Shown here: positions 41,101 to 52,900 of the stretch, piece by piece
Layout of the letters: each line of letters begins with the position of its first letter
Numbering within the stretch: the first letter of the stretch is position 1
Position numbers and translations under genes: made by a program
DNA from: Thysanoteuthis rhombus
Lineage: Eukaryota; Mollusca; Cephalopoda; Oegopsida; Thysanoteuthidae
Length of the DNA: 64,000 bases
NCBI GenBank assembly: GCA_963457665.1
Contig: OY735234.1
Span: 2,358,003-2,422,002, forward strand
Direction of reading: 5' to 3'
Notes under the pieces: generated by a model
What the model saw: only the letters and a program-made list of their open reading frames with translations
Databases searched by the model: none
Told to the model about the DNA's origin: nothing

Positions 41101-44100
41101 AAACCCCTTCCAAAACCAACGTTGCTAAAAATGAACCTTGATGCACCTGAATAAAAACGATGTTTTCCACATTTTTTCTGATTACAGAATGAGTATGTGA
41201 CATACTAGGCTGAATAAACTATTGTTTGTAAACATCCTGAATGAATGTAGAATAGTCTAAGTATTGGTTTCAATAATGCTTAATAAATTCTGAATAAACC
41301 ACTGTTGGCAGACATATATATATATATTCAGGGTGTCTGATGTTTTACAAAAATTCGAGGACTGAATAGATATCCAGCAATTAGGCATAACTTGACTTTG
41401 ATGAAAACAATACTTACCTGCTCACTATCAGCGCTAAGGAATCGTTTTACTGACATTATAACCAGCTGCAATCTAAGTCTTGACCTCTTACCCTATGTAG
41501 ACTAGTACTTCAGCTAGTATATGTATAATTTTTATTTTGTGTGTGTATCCTATTATGATTAGGACTTTCATGCTGGTTCATTGATTTGCTTGTATTAAAA
41601 TCCCATGAAATAGTTACAACTGACTCTCAAGCTGTTTACAAATATAGCCTTATGAATTAAAAAGTGCTTTGTTATTTGTCTATATTTTTCAGAATATACC
41701 AAGATAGTAAATTAAAAAAATTATATGCATTTTTAAGAGGATTTCACAGGATGCATTATTCACATAAATTCCATAAAGATATGTATGAAGCACGTCATTT
41801 TTTTCCATTATGAATTTGGGTAAAACTAAACCAAAATCTGTTACTGAAAAAAGTTGGGACAATTTTATTATCATTTGCTAACTACAAAAAAACTCAGTAG
41901 TAGTAAGTGATGTATAATTATCTTGTCTACTAAATATGTAAACTATTAATCCCCGTTAAAAAAAAATTCATGGATATATTTGAATTTCTATGAGATGATT
42001 TTTTTTTTCTTTAGAAAAGAAACTACTGAACTCATTTAAGTGAAAGCATCCATTGTTTCAGATTGTCAGTTGGAGATACTTGAATTAGTAAAATTGTCAC
42101 CTTCAAATGGAAGAGTCCATTGTTATGAACAGAGAAACGAACAGAAAAAGTCACACTGTTCATCGTATAGAGTTGAACATTCAAACGAGCAATTACAAGC
42201 AGAAGAATAAAGGGGAGATATTAAAAGCATTGTCTACAAGGACTGTTATTACCTATTTATAAAGTTGAAGAATAAAAATTAAAAGTATAATTCTTACAGT
42301 TTATTATTTACAGTATCAGTAATTGATAAGTAAGAAAACAATCCATTAGATTTACTTTTACTAAAAATTAGAATTTTATCATATATTATCACTTTTATAA
42401 TAGGTGTTATGGATTCTAGCAAAATTATAGCTAGTTTAGTAGTACAAAGATTCTGGACTACTTTTTTCCACTGCCAACTTCTAAATATTACCACAATCAT
42501 ACAATTTGAGCTAGGCTCTTTTAAAAAAAATCTCAACTGTACCAAAGGAGAATGGTTCTCAAATACTAAGATCTTTATAATATTTTTAGGTCTCTATGGT
42601 CATTTTGGACCTACAATGCCCAAATCTTGTGCTTGTATTTTTTTGATAATTTTAAATAAAAGATCATTTGAGCATTAATCATAAATCCATGATTGTTACT
42701 AATGTGATTTATTTGGTATTATCCAATATACTTACTCATTTATTGCTTATGTAATAAAAAAATCAAACCTCCGAATAATTGTACTTCTATATCTACATTT
42801 TGTGTACCATTTCCTCAAGTAATTGTCATGAAAAGTTGAACCAAAATTAGCATTCATTCAAAATGATCAAAGAAATGATTCTGGAAAAAGGTGAAATATT
42901 TTTTTTAATGCTTCTCCATCTTTTTTATAAATGATTGATTCTGTGTTTTTTTGATCTAAATAGGTTTTTTGCACAATCATCGAGTCCAGCAGAATCCAAA
43001 ATGGATATAACTTCACCAGAGAGGCCTAAAGTCGACAAACTTGCTTTCAAGTCCCCCAGTCAGTATAAGTTTGAACGCAATCGATTAAGCAGTATGGAGA
43101 AGAACTCTTTGTCAATTTCCAGTGAAGAAATTATGCACAAAGGGCGGACTTCATCAAATGCTTCTGCTTTTTCCTGGCGACAACAACAATTTGCACGTAA
43201 CCAAAGCATGGACAATTTTTCTGCTCTGAAGAGTGGTAGCCAGCAGACAAATTTGAACCAACAGTTCCAAATGCCAGGCTTTCAATGCAATCCCCTTGTG
43301 CGGCATAATTCAGATGGTGGCAGTCGTATTGGTGGAGGTCGTGATGGTAACAATCGAAGTATGCCAGTGCCAGAGAATGACAACTACGCAACAAGAAATC
43401 AGGATAATGACTGTGGCCAGTCAGATATTAACCAAAGTGTTACAGCAAGCACGTTTTTTAACATGTCTCGGTGCCCGTCAATGAATCTGAGTGAGAGCCC
43501 AGGTTCACAAGATGATGATGGTGAACCGGGCTCACAGAAGCACACTCCAGTTAACTCTCCTATTGATTCTTGGATAGGATCAACAGAGGTGAGTGATATT
43601 TTGTGATCATTTTGAACTGAGGTAGTTTTTTTTTAATTTTTAGATGAAGCTTTTCCACTATTTTTATTTATTTCACTAGTTTAACTTTGTGATAAGTATA
43701 TAGACAATTTTATAGGAACTTTTTTTTTGCTTGGCACTGATTTTGCTCGGTACTGAAACAAACAGCCTTGGATCATGTAAATGAATAAAGAATGAGCATG
43801 TTTGAATGAACTCATGTCCACCTAGGAAGCCGCTTTATATGTATACCACTGAGCTAATGACTCTATCATAGCAAAGCAGTAGTCCGAGTGCACTGATATT
43901 ACCCATTTCTTTATTTACATTCCATTCATAGGCATAGCTAGAGATTTGGGGGGCCCAGGAAGCTTGGCTCCTTAAGATGGCCCCTCCAACATTTAGTTAG
44001 TTATTGTATAATCTCAGTAGGTGAACTGGTATTCATAATGCTTATAGAGGCCCACTTCAGGTAGGGGCCTGGACATATTTTAAAATAGCCCCCAACAACT

Positions 44101-44778
44101 CCCTCAATTTTGCCTCTATCGTCACCTCTGATCCTTTTTTGGGGAAAAAGTATCCCTTCTTTTTGATCCTTGGAGGGATGGGGACTCTCGTTACTATTGA
44201 ACCCTTCGCTTTTTGAACTCTTGAAGGGGGGGAGTTTCCTTTAATTTTTTTACTCTCCAAAAGTGAGGAAAGGCTCTTCACTTTGACACCTGAAAAGAAC
44301 AAAAAGTCACGCGTCACATTTGATCCTTTACAGAGACGAAAAAGTGTCCCTTGACTTTCAACCCCCCTCAAACCTGTTAAAAGGTGGAAAAAAGTTTTTC
44401 ACTTTGGATCACTTAAAAATGGAAAGGAGTTTACCTTTACTTTTGACCCTTATCTATTATGGAGAAAAATCTCCCTTCACTTAACTTAACTCAAATAGCA
44501 GAAAAGTTTCCCTAAACCTTTGATCCCTTCACTTTTGACTACGTAAAACTGGAAAAATAAGGAATCAAAAGTGAAGAGCGACAAATTCCCTCCTTTAAGG
44601 TGTCAAAAGTGAGAGTGAACTTCTTTTTCGCCTTCAAATGGTCAGAAGTGAAACCAAAATTTTTTTTCCGTTTGAGACGCCTTAAGTGAAGGGATACTTT
44701 TTTCAAGGTGGACTGCTTTTGTCCTTTTTATTTCAGTCCTCAAATATTTTACCCAGCGTGGATGGGTACTTTAGCTGG

Positions 44779-44825
<47 letters not shown>

Positions 44826-45277
44826 CATTATTTTCTCAGATGAAAGATGTTTGGCTTGAAATAATTATGGCATCTATTTATCAAATTTCTGATTACATCA
44901 CAATGTTAAATTCTATTTTTACAACATCATCGTGTGATGACTTGGAAAAGTGTTACAAAACTGTATTCTGTTAATCTTTCCTGAGGTTCTGCAAAATGAA
45001 GTGACATTTTTGTATACCTACACATATGCCTTCGTATTCTATTTATCTAATGTGATTATTATTATTATCTATAATATTAACACATTATGTCTCTTGAAAG
45101 TTATGTTGAAATCAAAAACATCTTGGTTAATTACATGGCATGAACGCTGTTCAGTGAGTAGTCATTCCTTAATAAGATTTGTTTTTACTTATCCATTCGC
45201 ATGTGTATTTTCTATTTAAGTCTATACACATTTGGATAATTCCATAAATGAGGCCAATTTTTTACATACTTACATAC

Positions 45278-45347
<70 letters not shown>

Positions 45348-45995
45348 AGAACAGAAAGTAGTTTTTTGAAGGGGTTCTCTAGAAAATATAATCACCCAAA
45401 AGTGTTGTCTGAATAGTTGAAGTTGAAAGACCTCTGCTGTAGGTCAATAAACTCTTCTACCATTTAAACAAACAGCACAAAATTGGAATATGAAAAAGTA
45501 GCTTCGGATGAAATTTGATCTTGCATTCCATCCATGAATGCTTTGTTTACTCCAGTGATCAAAGTGCTTCCAGTTTCACACTATTTGGTCTAGTAATGAA
45601 AAAAGTGGAAATGCTTTATCTATTAAGTAATTCTAGTATTACTAAGTAGCGAAACAAAGATGGTGCAGAGAATCGGATATTAGGCTTGTGGCAAAGTGAC
45701 TACAGATTTGTGCACAAGTCTCTCTTATTTATTCTATGGTCTCTTATAGCTTCATTTTTTCCACCTCAATCCAATATCTTGAAAATTAATCTTACAATGT
45801 TTGCCAAAATCAAAAGAGTCTGAACAAATTGTCTTATTCTCCTAGATTTTTTGTGAGTAAATGTACAAGTGAATTCAAGACAAAATAGTATATCTGTGAA
45901 AGAATCCATTATCTTTTATTGTTTTATTATCTGTTTGGCCCGTTTATGGACTACAGTTTCGACCATTCTTGCTTTCCTCATCACATGTTTGGAGT

Positions 45996-46070
<75 letters not shown>

Positions 46071-49000
46071 TTACACACACAAATACAAACATTCTCTGAA
46101 CATTCTAATTAAAAAAATCTCTATGACTCTAGTTGACAGTATTTCTAGAATAAAATCATTGATAAAATCCCATGACCCTAAAAACCTTCATTAAAATCTT
46201 TACCTGGAGCTAGCAAGACATTTAAATGGATTGAAAATACTTTTTTTAGTTTTTTCAGGAGGGGTTCTTTTATCAATCATTATTACATTTAAAGAACCTC
46301 TTTGCCATCATTGACCAATGTTTCAAGTGGCCTTGTTCTGTATTAATTGAAATTCTTAAAAGTCTAGTGCAGCACTTGTCTTGATTTGGCGCCAGCTCTT
46401 ATTCAGTTACTGTTCCAGTGTTTAAAAACTATTTCCATCAGATGATTTCAAATGAAAGGTATGAAAGTAGTTGTGAAAAACATTCTTGCTGGTAGACCAT
46501 TTTTAATTTTGACTACTACTTATTTATCTTGCAAATATGAAAGTGAATGTAGTCAAAAATTAATAATAATGGTTTACAATACTTCATCTAATAAAAAATA
46601 AATAGTAAAAATTCTTGCAGGTAATCAATATTTCTGTTCTTTTGATGATGTCAAATATAACAGAATTAACCTCTTATTTGTTAACCAAACAAGAGAAATC
46701 AATAATTTTTTTGTTAATAATATGCCATTCTGGAATTGTGCAACATGAAGAAAAAACAGTCTGTATTGGAAAGGAGAAAGCACAAAAAGACAATATTTGA
46801 GTGATTGTGCAAAGTGCTCCGTGAAGATCAATCAGGGGGGGGGTAGAAACCTGGATGTCTCAGGAATATCTGCTATCAATGCTGCTTTTCTTTGCTGTAA
46901 GAAGAGGAAAAATGATTATCACTGATATTTTGGAGGGAAATAATGGTTTCAGTTCTTAATGGTCACTGAGAGGAAGATCTATATCACCAGTATATTTAAA
47001 AGATTGCTTTCAATAAAGCAAAAAATCTTGAAATATCCGTACTTCAAATAAATGAATCCTTATAGTTTGTATGTATACCAATTCTAATTCATCAAAAAAT
47101 TATCTGTGAAAGATAGATCTTCTCTCTAATATCATCTGATTTGGGCATTGTTGGTCCAAAATGATCACAAAGACACAAAAAGCAGTTTTTAGATGGTGTT
47201 TAGTGATGAACTCATTCAAATTCTCAAAGTTGTAGCCCCCGGAATATGACCAAGAGTGTTTGGAGATACATTGATACATACACTCTAAGAGAAAAGAATC
47301 TGTAATGAACTTGGCTGGGCTATTAGTGAGGCTACAGTGATTTGATCTTGAAAGAAAGAGAATTAATAGTGGAATGACTTTGCTGAAACAAAAGATGAAC
47401 AGTACTCAGTAATTTCCTGGCTGTCTCTTTGTTCGTGTCATGCAAACAAAACCTCCTGTCGACGATTTCTGAGTGTAATAATTTCATTTTCATTATTGCT
47501 ATATACAGAGGAGGTTACTTATTGTGATCACTTTGGGACAAATTCTTTTAGATAACAATAACTGGCGGATAACATTAAGCAAAGGATATACAAACTGGAA
47601 CAATTTATATTCATTATGCTATTAATTATTATCAAACATGAAAAAATATTTTAAAGTTGTCAATTAATTTTGAATAAAGTGACTGATTTTAATATCAGTT
47701 ATCACATGATAGTATTTTCATTGATTATGATAAATTGTTTTCCCTGTATATAAAACATACATCAAAAAGAAATCCCTGAAATTTTGTGTAGAAAAGTAAA
47801 AAAAATGTATGAAATATTTCTCTTTGAGTACCTAAGCTGAGCATTTCTAAAATTCTAGTTGTAGTTCATAAGTTGATAAGTTCAATGAGTGTTTTTTTTT
47901 TTTTTTTTGGTCACTTTCAAAGCCATCACTCAAACTGACATGACTTAAAAAAAGACTTACATCAATGTGGCAATCTAAAACACTCCCCACTGAACTGATT
48001 GACTGGTTATATTTGGGTCAATTATTGATTACTGACTGACTTGTGATTAAATTTACCAAAAATATTGCAAGCAATTCTCTATCGTCATTTTTATTATTGT
48101 TCTGATAATAAAGTCTTACTATTTTTAAAATTCCATACGAGTTTGCAAGTGCATATGTGAATGTATTTATAAATATCTGTGTGTCTGCTTGTATGTGATG
48201 TTACTGTGACTTTTAGTAACATCTTCATAAATCAAATATGTTTGGGAAATATAGCTCTGGAGAACCAGTTGGGAGAATGACAAGTTTTTTTAATCAATTA
48301 CTTGATATCACTTACTCAGCAGTTAGTTTCCCCAACATTGGCTGGAAATGTGTCTGATTATGGTCTGAGTCTCTTATGATGCAGTTAATTCATGTATGAT
48401 TTTTTATGTAATACATTATAGTCTAGAGCAGGAGTTCTCAAAGTATCTCTTCCAGCGTACTTGTTCGACCTGTCTAGCAGTGTATCCCTTTGTGGTTGGG
48501 TGTTGTCCTCTTGAAAATAACAATCAGTGCAAATGGTTTGCAGCCACAAAACATGTTGGGATAAGATTTAGATCATTTTCAGAGGTCAAATTGCATCAAA
48601 GAAGTATGGCCCTATATGCCAGTAGACGAAATTTACTTTTGGGAGAAATCTGGCATTACTTTCAGGATACCCTGTAATATTACTTTGCTGATATGAAATC
48701 TAGAAGAAAAATGGAGGCTAGATACAAATCTTTAAATACTGAAGTAGAGTAAGTCTTTTTTTTTGTTATTAATAACTTTGTAGAACTGATCCCCAAATGA
48801 ACAGACAGAAGATGCCATTAATATCAAAAACCATACGTTACACTTTGAATCAGAATATCTACTATCCTGACAATTTATATTTACTGTATAATAATTGACT
48901 ATTTACATCTAAGATGAACTAAGCTGGATAATTATTTTTGTAACTGCTGGTGAATGGGAAAACCAAATTTATTTTTCTTAGGAATACAACACAAATTATT

Positions 49001-49870
49001 TTGGATAAGATCACTAATGGATTATCCCCTCCTTTTTTTTTCGTCTCCTGTTTTATACATCGTTACCTATCAAGTGCAGTTGGTATATATATCTTTGGTG
49101 AAAATATCAAATTAAATAGTAACTTTATTCTACAAGAACCTGCATTCTTCTCACATGACCTATTATTTGTACTATGCATCCTATTTTTAATGGTGATGGG
49201 AAAATGTCTTCATGAATTAGAGATTAGTGATAAAATTGGTTGCTTCCTCTCTGCATTTATGTAATAGAATTAAATTGTTATTTGAATTAATGTTGCATCA
49301 TCATCTTAGTGTCCGTCGTTGGACATAGACCTTCCCCAAGATTTGCTAGACCTCTCTCTGAACTTGTCTAGATTGTCATGCTATCTTACTCTATGTTGGC
49401 TACACTCTCACATACGATCTCTGAGAATTGATGTTATGAGTGGTGATGCCCAGCGGTTGTCTGACATTCTAGTAACATGCCAAGCCCATTGCCATTCGAG
49501 TTTTACTAATGGTTTCTCTGATATCTTGGACTCCTCTACTTTCTCTAACATACTGTGCTATCTTAGGATCTTTCCATGTTAGGTTAAGCATAATCCTTTC
49601 ATGTGCATTTTGTATGGTTTTCAGTTTGAAGGTTGATCTTATGAAACCTGAAATATCTGTTCATCCTCTGACCTTTCAGTGTCAGCCAGTGATTTAACTC
49701 ATTTTCAGTTTTACTGTTTCATTTACAAATTTCAATTGTTGTGAAGAATTGAAAAACTCTCTGCTGCTCTTTAGTCATCTGTCAAATGAATTGTCTTTTT
49801 ATTGATGTCATTCTGTTAAGGTCTGTGAACATAAAAAAAATACACACACACACACACATTCATTCATATG

Positions 49871-49924
<54 letters not shown>

Positions 49925-52900
49925 CCCTGCATGCCTACTGTATATATTGATAAAAAAAAAACTATGCAAATATTACACTGAAATGCACTGGAATTATAAT
50001 AAGGGGTCCCTGTATTGAAGCTTGGTATAGATGACGATTGAGCTTTTGACGAGTTAGTTTAAATACCTGGTTTTATTCATTATCAAATATTTAAGTTATT
50101 TTAGCCAGTCTATTTCTACAAAGATAGATCAATAATTCTGCAGCGTGACATATAGTTATTAGGTGAATTTTGATCTGAAATTTTCACTGTTGGTCTATGT
50201 TATTGATATTCACTTCTGGATAAAGTGCATTGACAAGGAAAAAGATTATGTAAAAAAAATAAATATACGTTGTGTAAAAAAAAATAATTTCTTCATCAGT
50301 AGGCTATGGACTTACTGATGAACCTATGTATACATCTGTTAAAATACTTTAAAAAATTTCTTTTCATATCTGTACATATCTATCAGTAAATGTCTCTTGA
50401 GTTTTCTATCTATGTTTATATTTATTTATATACATGTTTTCTGTTTCCATTTGTTCTTCAACTGTTGCAGGCTGGGAGATCTCTCTCTGTTGATCTTTAT
50501 CTCTGTCTATCTCTGTCCCAGATTTTAAAACATTCTCTTAGCATCACACCAACATTGTAAGCTTCATATCATAGTATTCAATAGCTTAGCAATTAGTACT
50601 GCATCAATATAATCCTAATAAAAAAAAGATTTTTACAGCTTGCATGTATGCTTGATTTTTGTATTTTTCTTATGTTTATAGTGCCATGTTTTATTTTATT
50701 ATCTTTTTGATTTTATGGGTTCAAAGAGCAAAGATAAATCCTGTTTAATTCTTTGTATGACAAATCAAATCTTTTTAGTCCTAAGAAAATGTTATGATAT
50801 TTAACCCTCTAGTTTTTGACAGTTTTGTAAATTTTACTTTGTTTTTTTGAAAGGTTATGTAGGAAGAATGGTTCATAATAAAAAAGTTGGTATAAATTAA
50901 TGAAATGATCACAAATGGCACAAGGTTTATGTTGAAAGAAAATATTCTGAAATTTGCATGTGATGACGGTCATCTTGAATTTTTTGAATTTTTAGTGCAA
51001 CTTTCTTACAATTTCACAAAAAAAAACCCTGCACTTTTTACTTTGAAATGGGGGCAAAAATCTGGATAGCAGTATTTTATTTTAGAATTATGCCAGTATA
51101 TGTGCACCACCTATCCAGTCATATGTACAACAGATTTCCAGCCGTATTGCTGTGTGTAGCATCTACTGACTGAATGGGTGTGTGTTGTCGTGATTCGACG
51201 ACGTTGGCACCTAAAGGTTTAAAAACTGAGTCAATAATGTTTCAAATTTCTAAATTTTCTATTTTTCCTAATGATACTTTACAACTTGCCATGCAAAGAG
51301 TTAAATGAGAGTCCATAAAATCAAAAGTGTTTGTATTTTATTTTCATTTTCATTGTTTTTTGTTTGTCTGTTTTTGTTTTTTGGGCCAGGAGCTGAAATC
51401 TCCTTCCAGCCATTCATCAAATCCTGCCATAGGTATGCAGCCATTTTTATTTTGACATTTTAACCCATTAACTGCAGAAGGTGGGGAAGATAAAAGCTCT
51501 GACTCACGGATAGAACTAAGTTGTCATCAATCATAACAAAACAGAAATTTAATTGATTAGTCAAAGAAGTGCAATGATGGAAATTCCTGTCATTTGCAGT
51601 TGATGGGTTAAATTTAATTTCTCCTTTTTAAACTGTTTTTTTTTTCTTGAAAGGGAGACTTTTGAAATTTTGGAAAAAAAAATTGCTATCACAGTCAATA
51701 ATTGAACAACTGTAGAGTCAAAATTTGAAGTCATGAAAAAAAAAAAAAAATTCCATCAAATGAATATGGTGAGAATAAATTCTAACTATGACATCACTGG
51801 TGTCCTCTACTGGAAAACATTTGAGATAGAATAGAAAAACATCTAGAGTCTAGATGTTATTAATGAACGATACCTGTCAAAATGGGGCCTGAAAATAGGA
51901 AAAAAAAGCTGTCTTTCTCCCAAAAATTCAAAAAAGATTTCTAGAAGTTGTCTAGTGTAGTGCTGATGCCAATTTTCAAATCTCTTGACAAAATGGTATG
52001 GCTTGAAACACATAAATGCACAAATAAAATAAAAAAGGCTAAAACCCTTTGCTACTTTTGATAGATACGGTTGTTCAATTATTTTGTATTATAATTGTTT
52101 TTTGTTTTCTCTTCAATCCTATCTTGCTTATTATAATCAGTAGGATTTCAATGTCAGAATTGTGCTTTCTTCCTCTCTGCTTGATATTTAATTTGTTCAG
52201 CATTTTAAAATCTGAGATGATTTCCTGTAACACTTTAAGAGAATGTTCACAGGACTAGAAGTATGAGTTCAATTCTTATCTGAAGTTCCTTCTAACAGAA
52301 CTACAATTCCAAAAACAAATGATGTATTGATGTTTGTAGTGAGCAATTTTAGACTATTGGCATCATTTCTAATCCCAAGAAATATTTCCCACATTTCAGT
52401 GACTATTCTCCAAATAAATAACAACAACATAATACCAAAAAGAGTTGGTCATTCTTGCTATACACTGGCTTAAGGGCATTAGATTTTTATGACTATATTA
52501 GCAGAATGCTCAGTGTTACTCTGGCTAAAATGTAGCTATAAATAATCCAGAGTTGCCAAAGCATAACTGACATAATAAAGCACTATTGGATTCCCAATGT
52601 AAAATTTCTTCCATGCCAGAAATAAAATGGATTTCAATTACGTTTATAGCAGTCCAGTATTTTACGCATTTTTTAAGTTAGCATATTTTAGAAGTACCCT
52701 ATTTCAATATTGCTGGTTATAATGAAATGTTTGGAAGAAGAATGACAGCCATAATCTTTCTCAAATATATATTAGATAGCACACAAAGGGAAAAAAACAT
52801 AGTTCTAATGAGACTTCTTGCTCATGGTTTATTTTCTTACTAAAATAGTTTTATTTGTGTGTGCTTTTTCTCCTTGTTATAGTGACTTATTTTACCAATT

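Larger units (their letters stand above)
5872..42963 (+). other. EXO1 giant intron (37 kb)
   Basis: It runs from GTAAGT to CTAAATAG and contains most of the mobile elements listed separately. In 6200-9950, 10700-14950, 15100-18380, 21200-25080, 28300-29080, 29400-31200 and 36000-36950 I see only AT-rich sequence with microsatellites and weak repeat echoes. There is no convincing host exon on either strand, apart from the unexplained open stretch at 5876-6181. Confidence 0.8.
43589..51389 (+). other. EXO1 intron (7.8 kb)
   Basis: It runs from GTGAGT to GGGCCAG. It contains a tRNA-like relic (43804-43875), a foldback array (44120-44710), four (TA)n tracts, a LINE end (49297), a family C copy (49968) and a TTAA-ended MITE (50801). 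I see nothing recognisable in 45350-45990 or 46200-49290 beyond AT-rich sequence and one short inverted repeat echo near 47150. Confidence 0.8.

Noticed and set aside
43131-43394. Minus-strand and alternate-frame open frames inside 42964-43588
   Set aside because: They are shadows of EXO1 exon c, which has homology and correct phases.
48396-49264. Open frames around 48396-48677 and 48950-49264 as genes
   Set aside because: They have no recognisable domain, no splice context, and a hAT-like repeat end at 48430; they look like chance frames.
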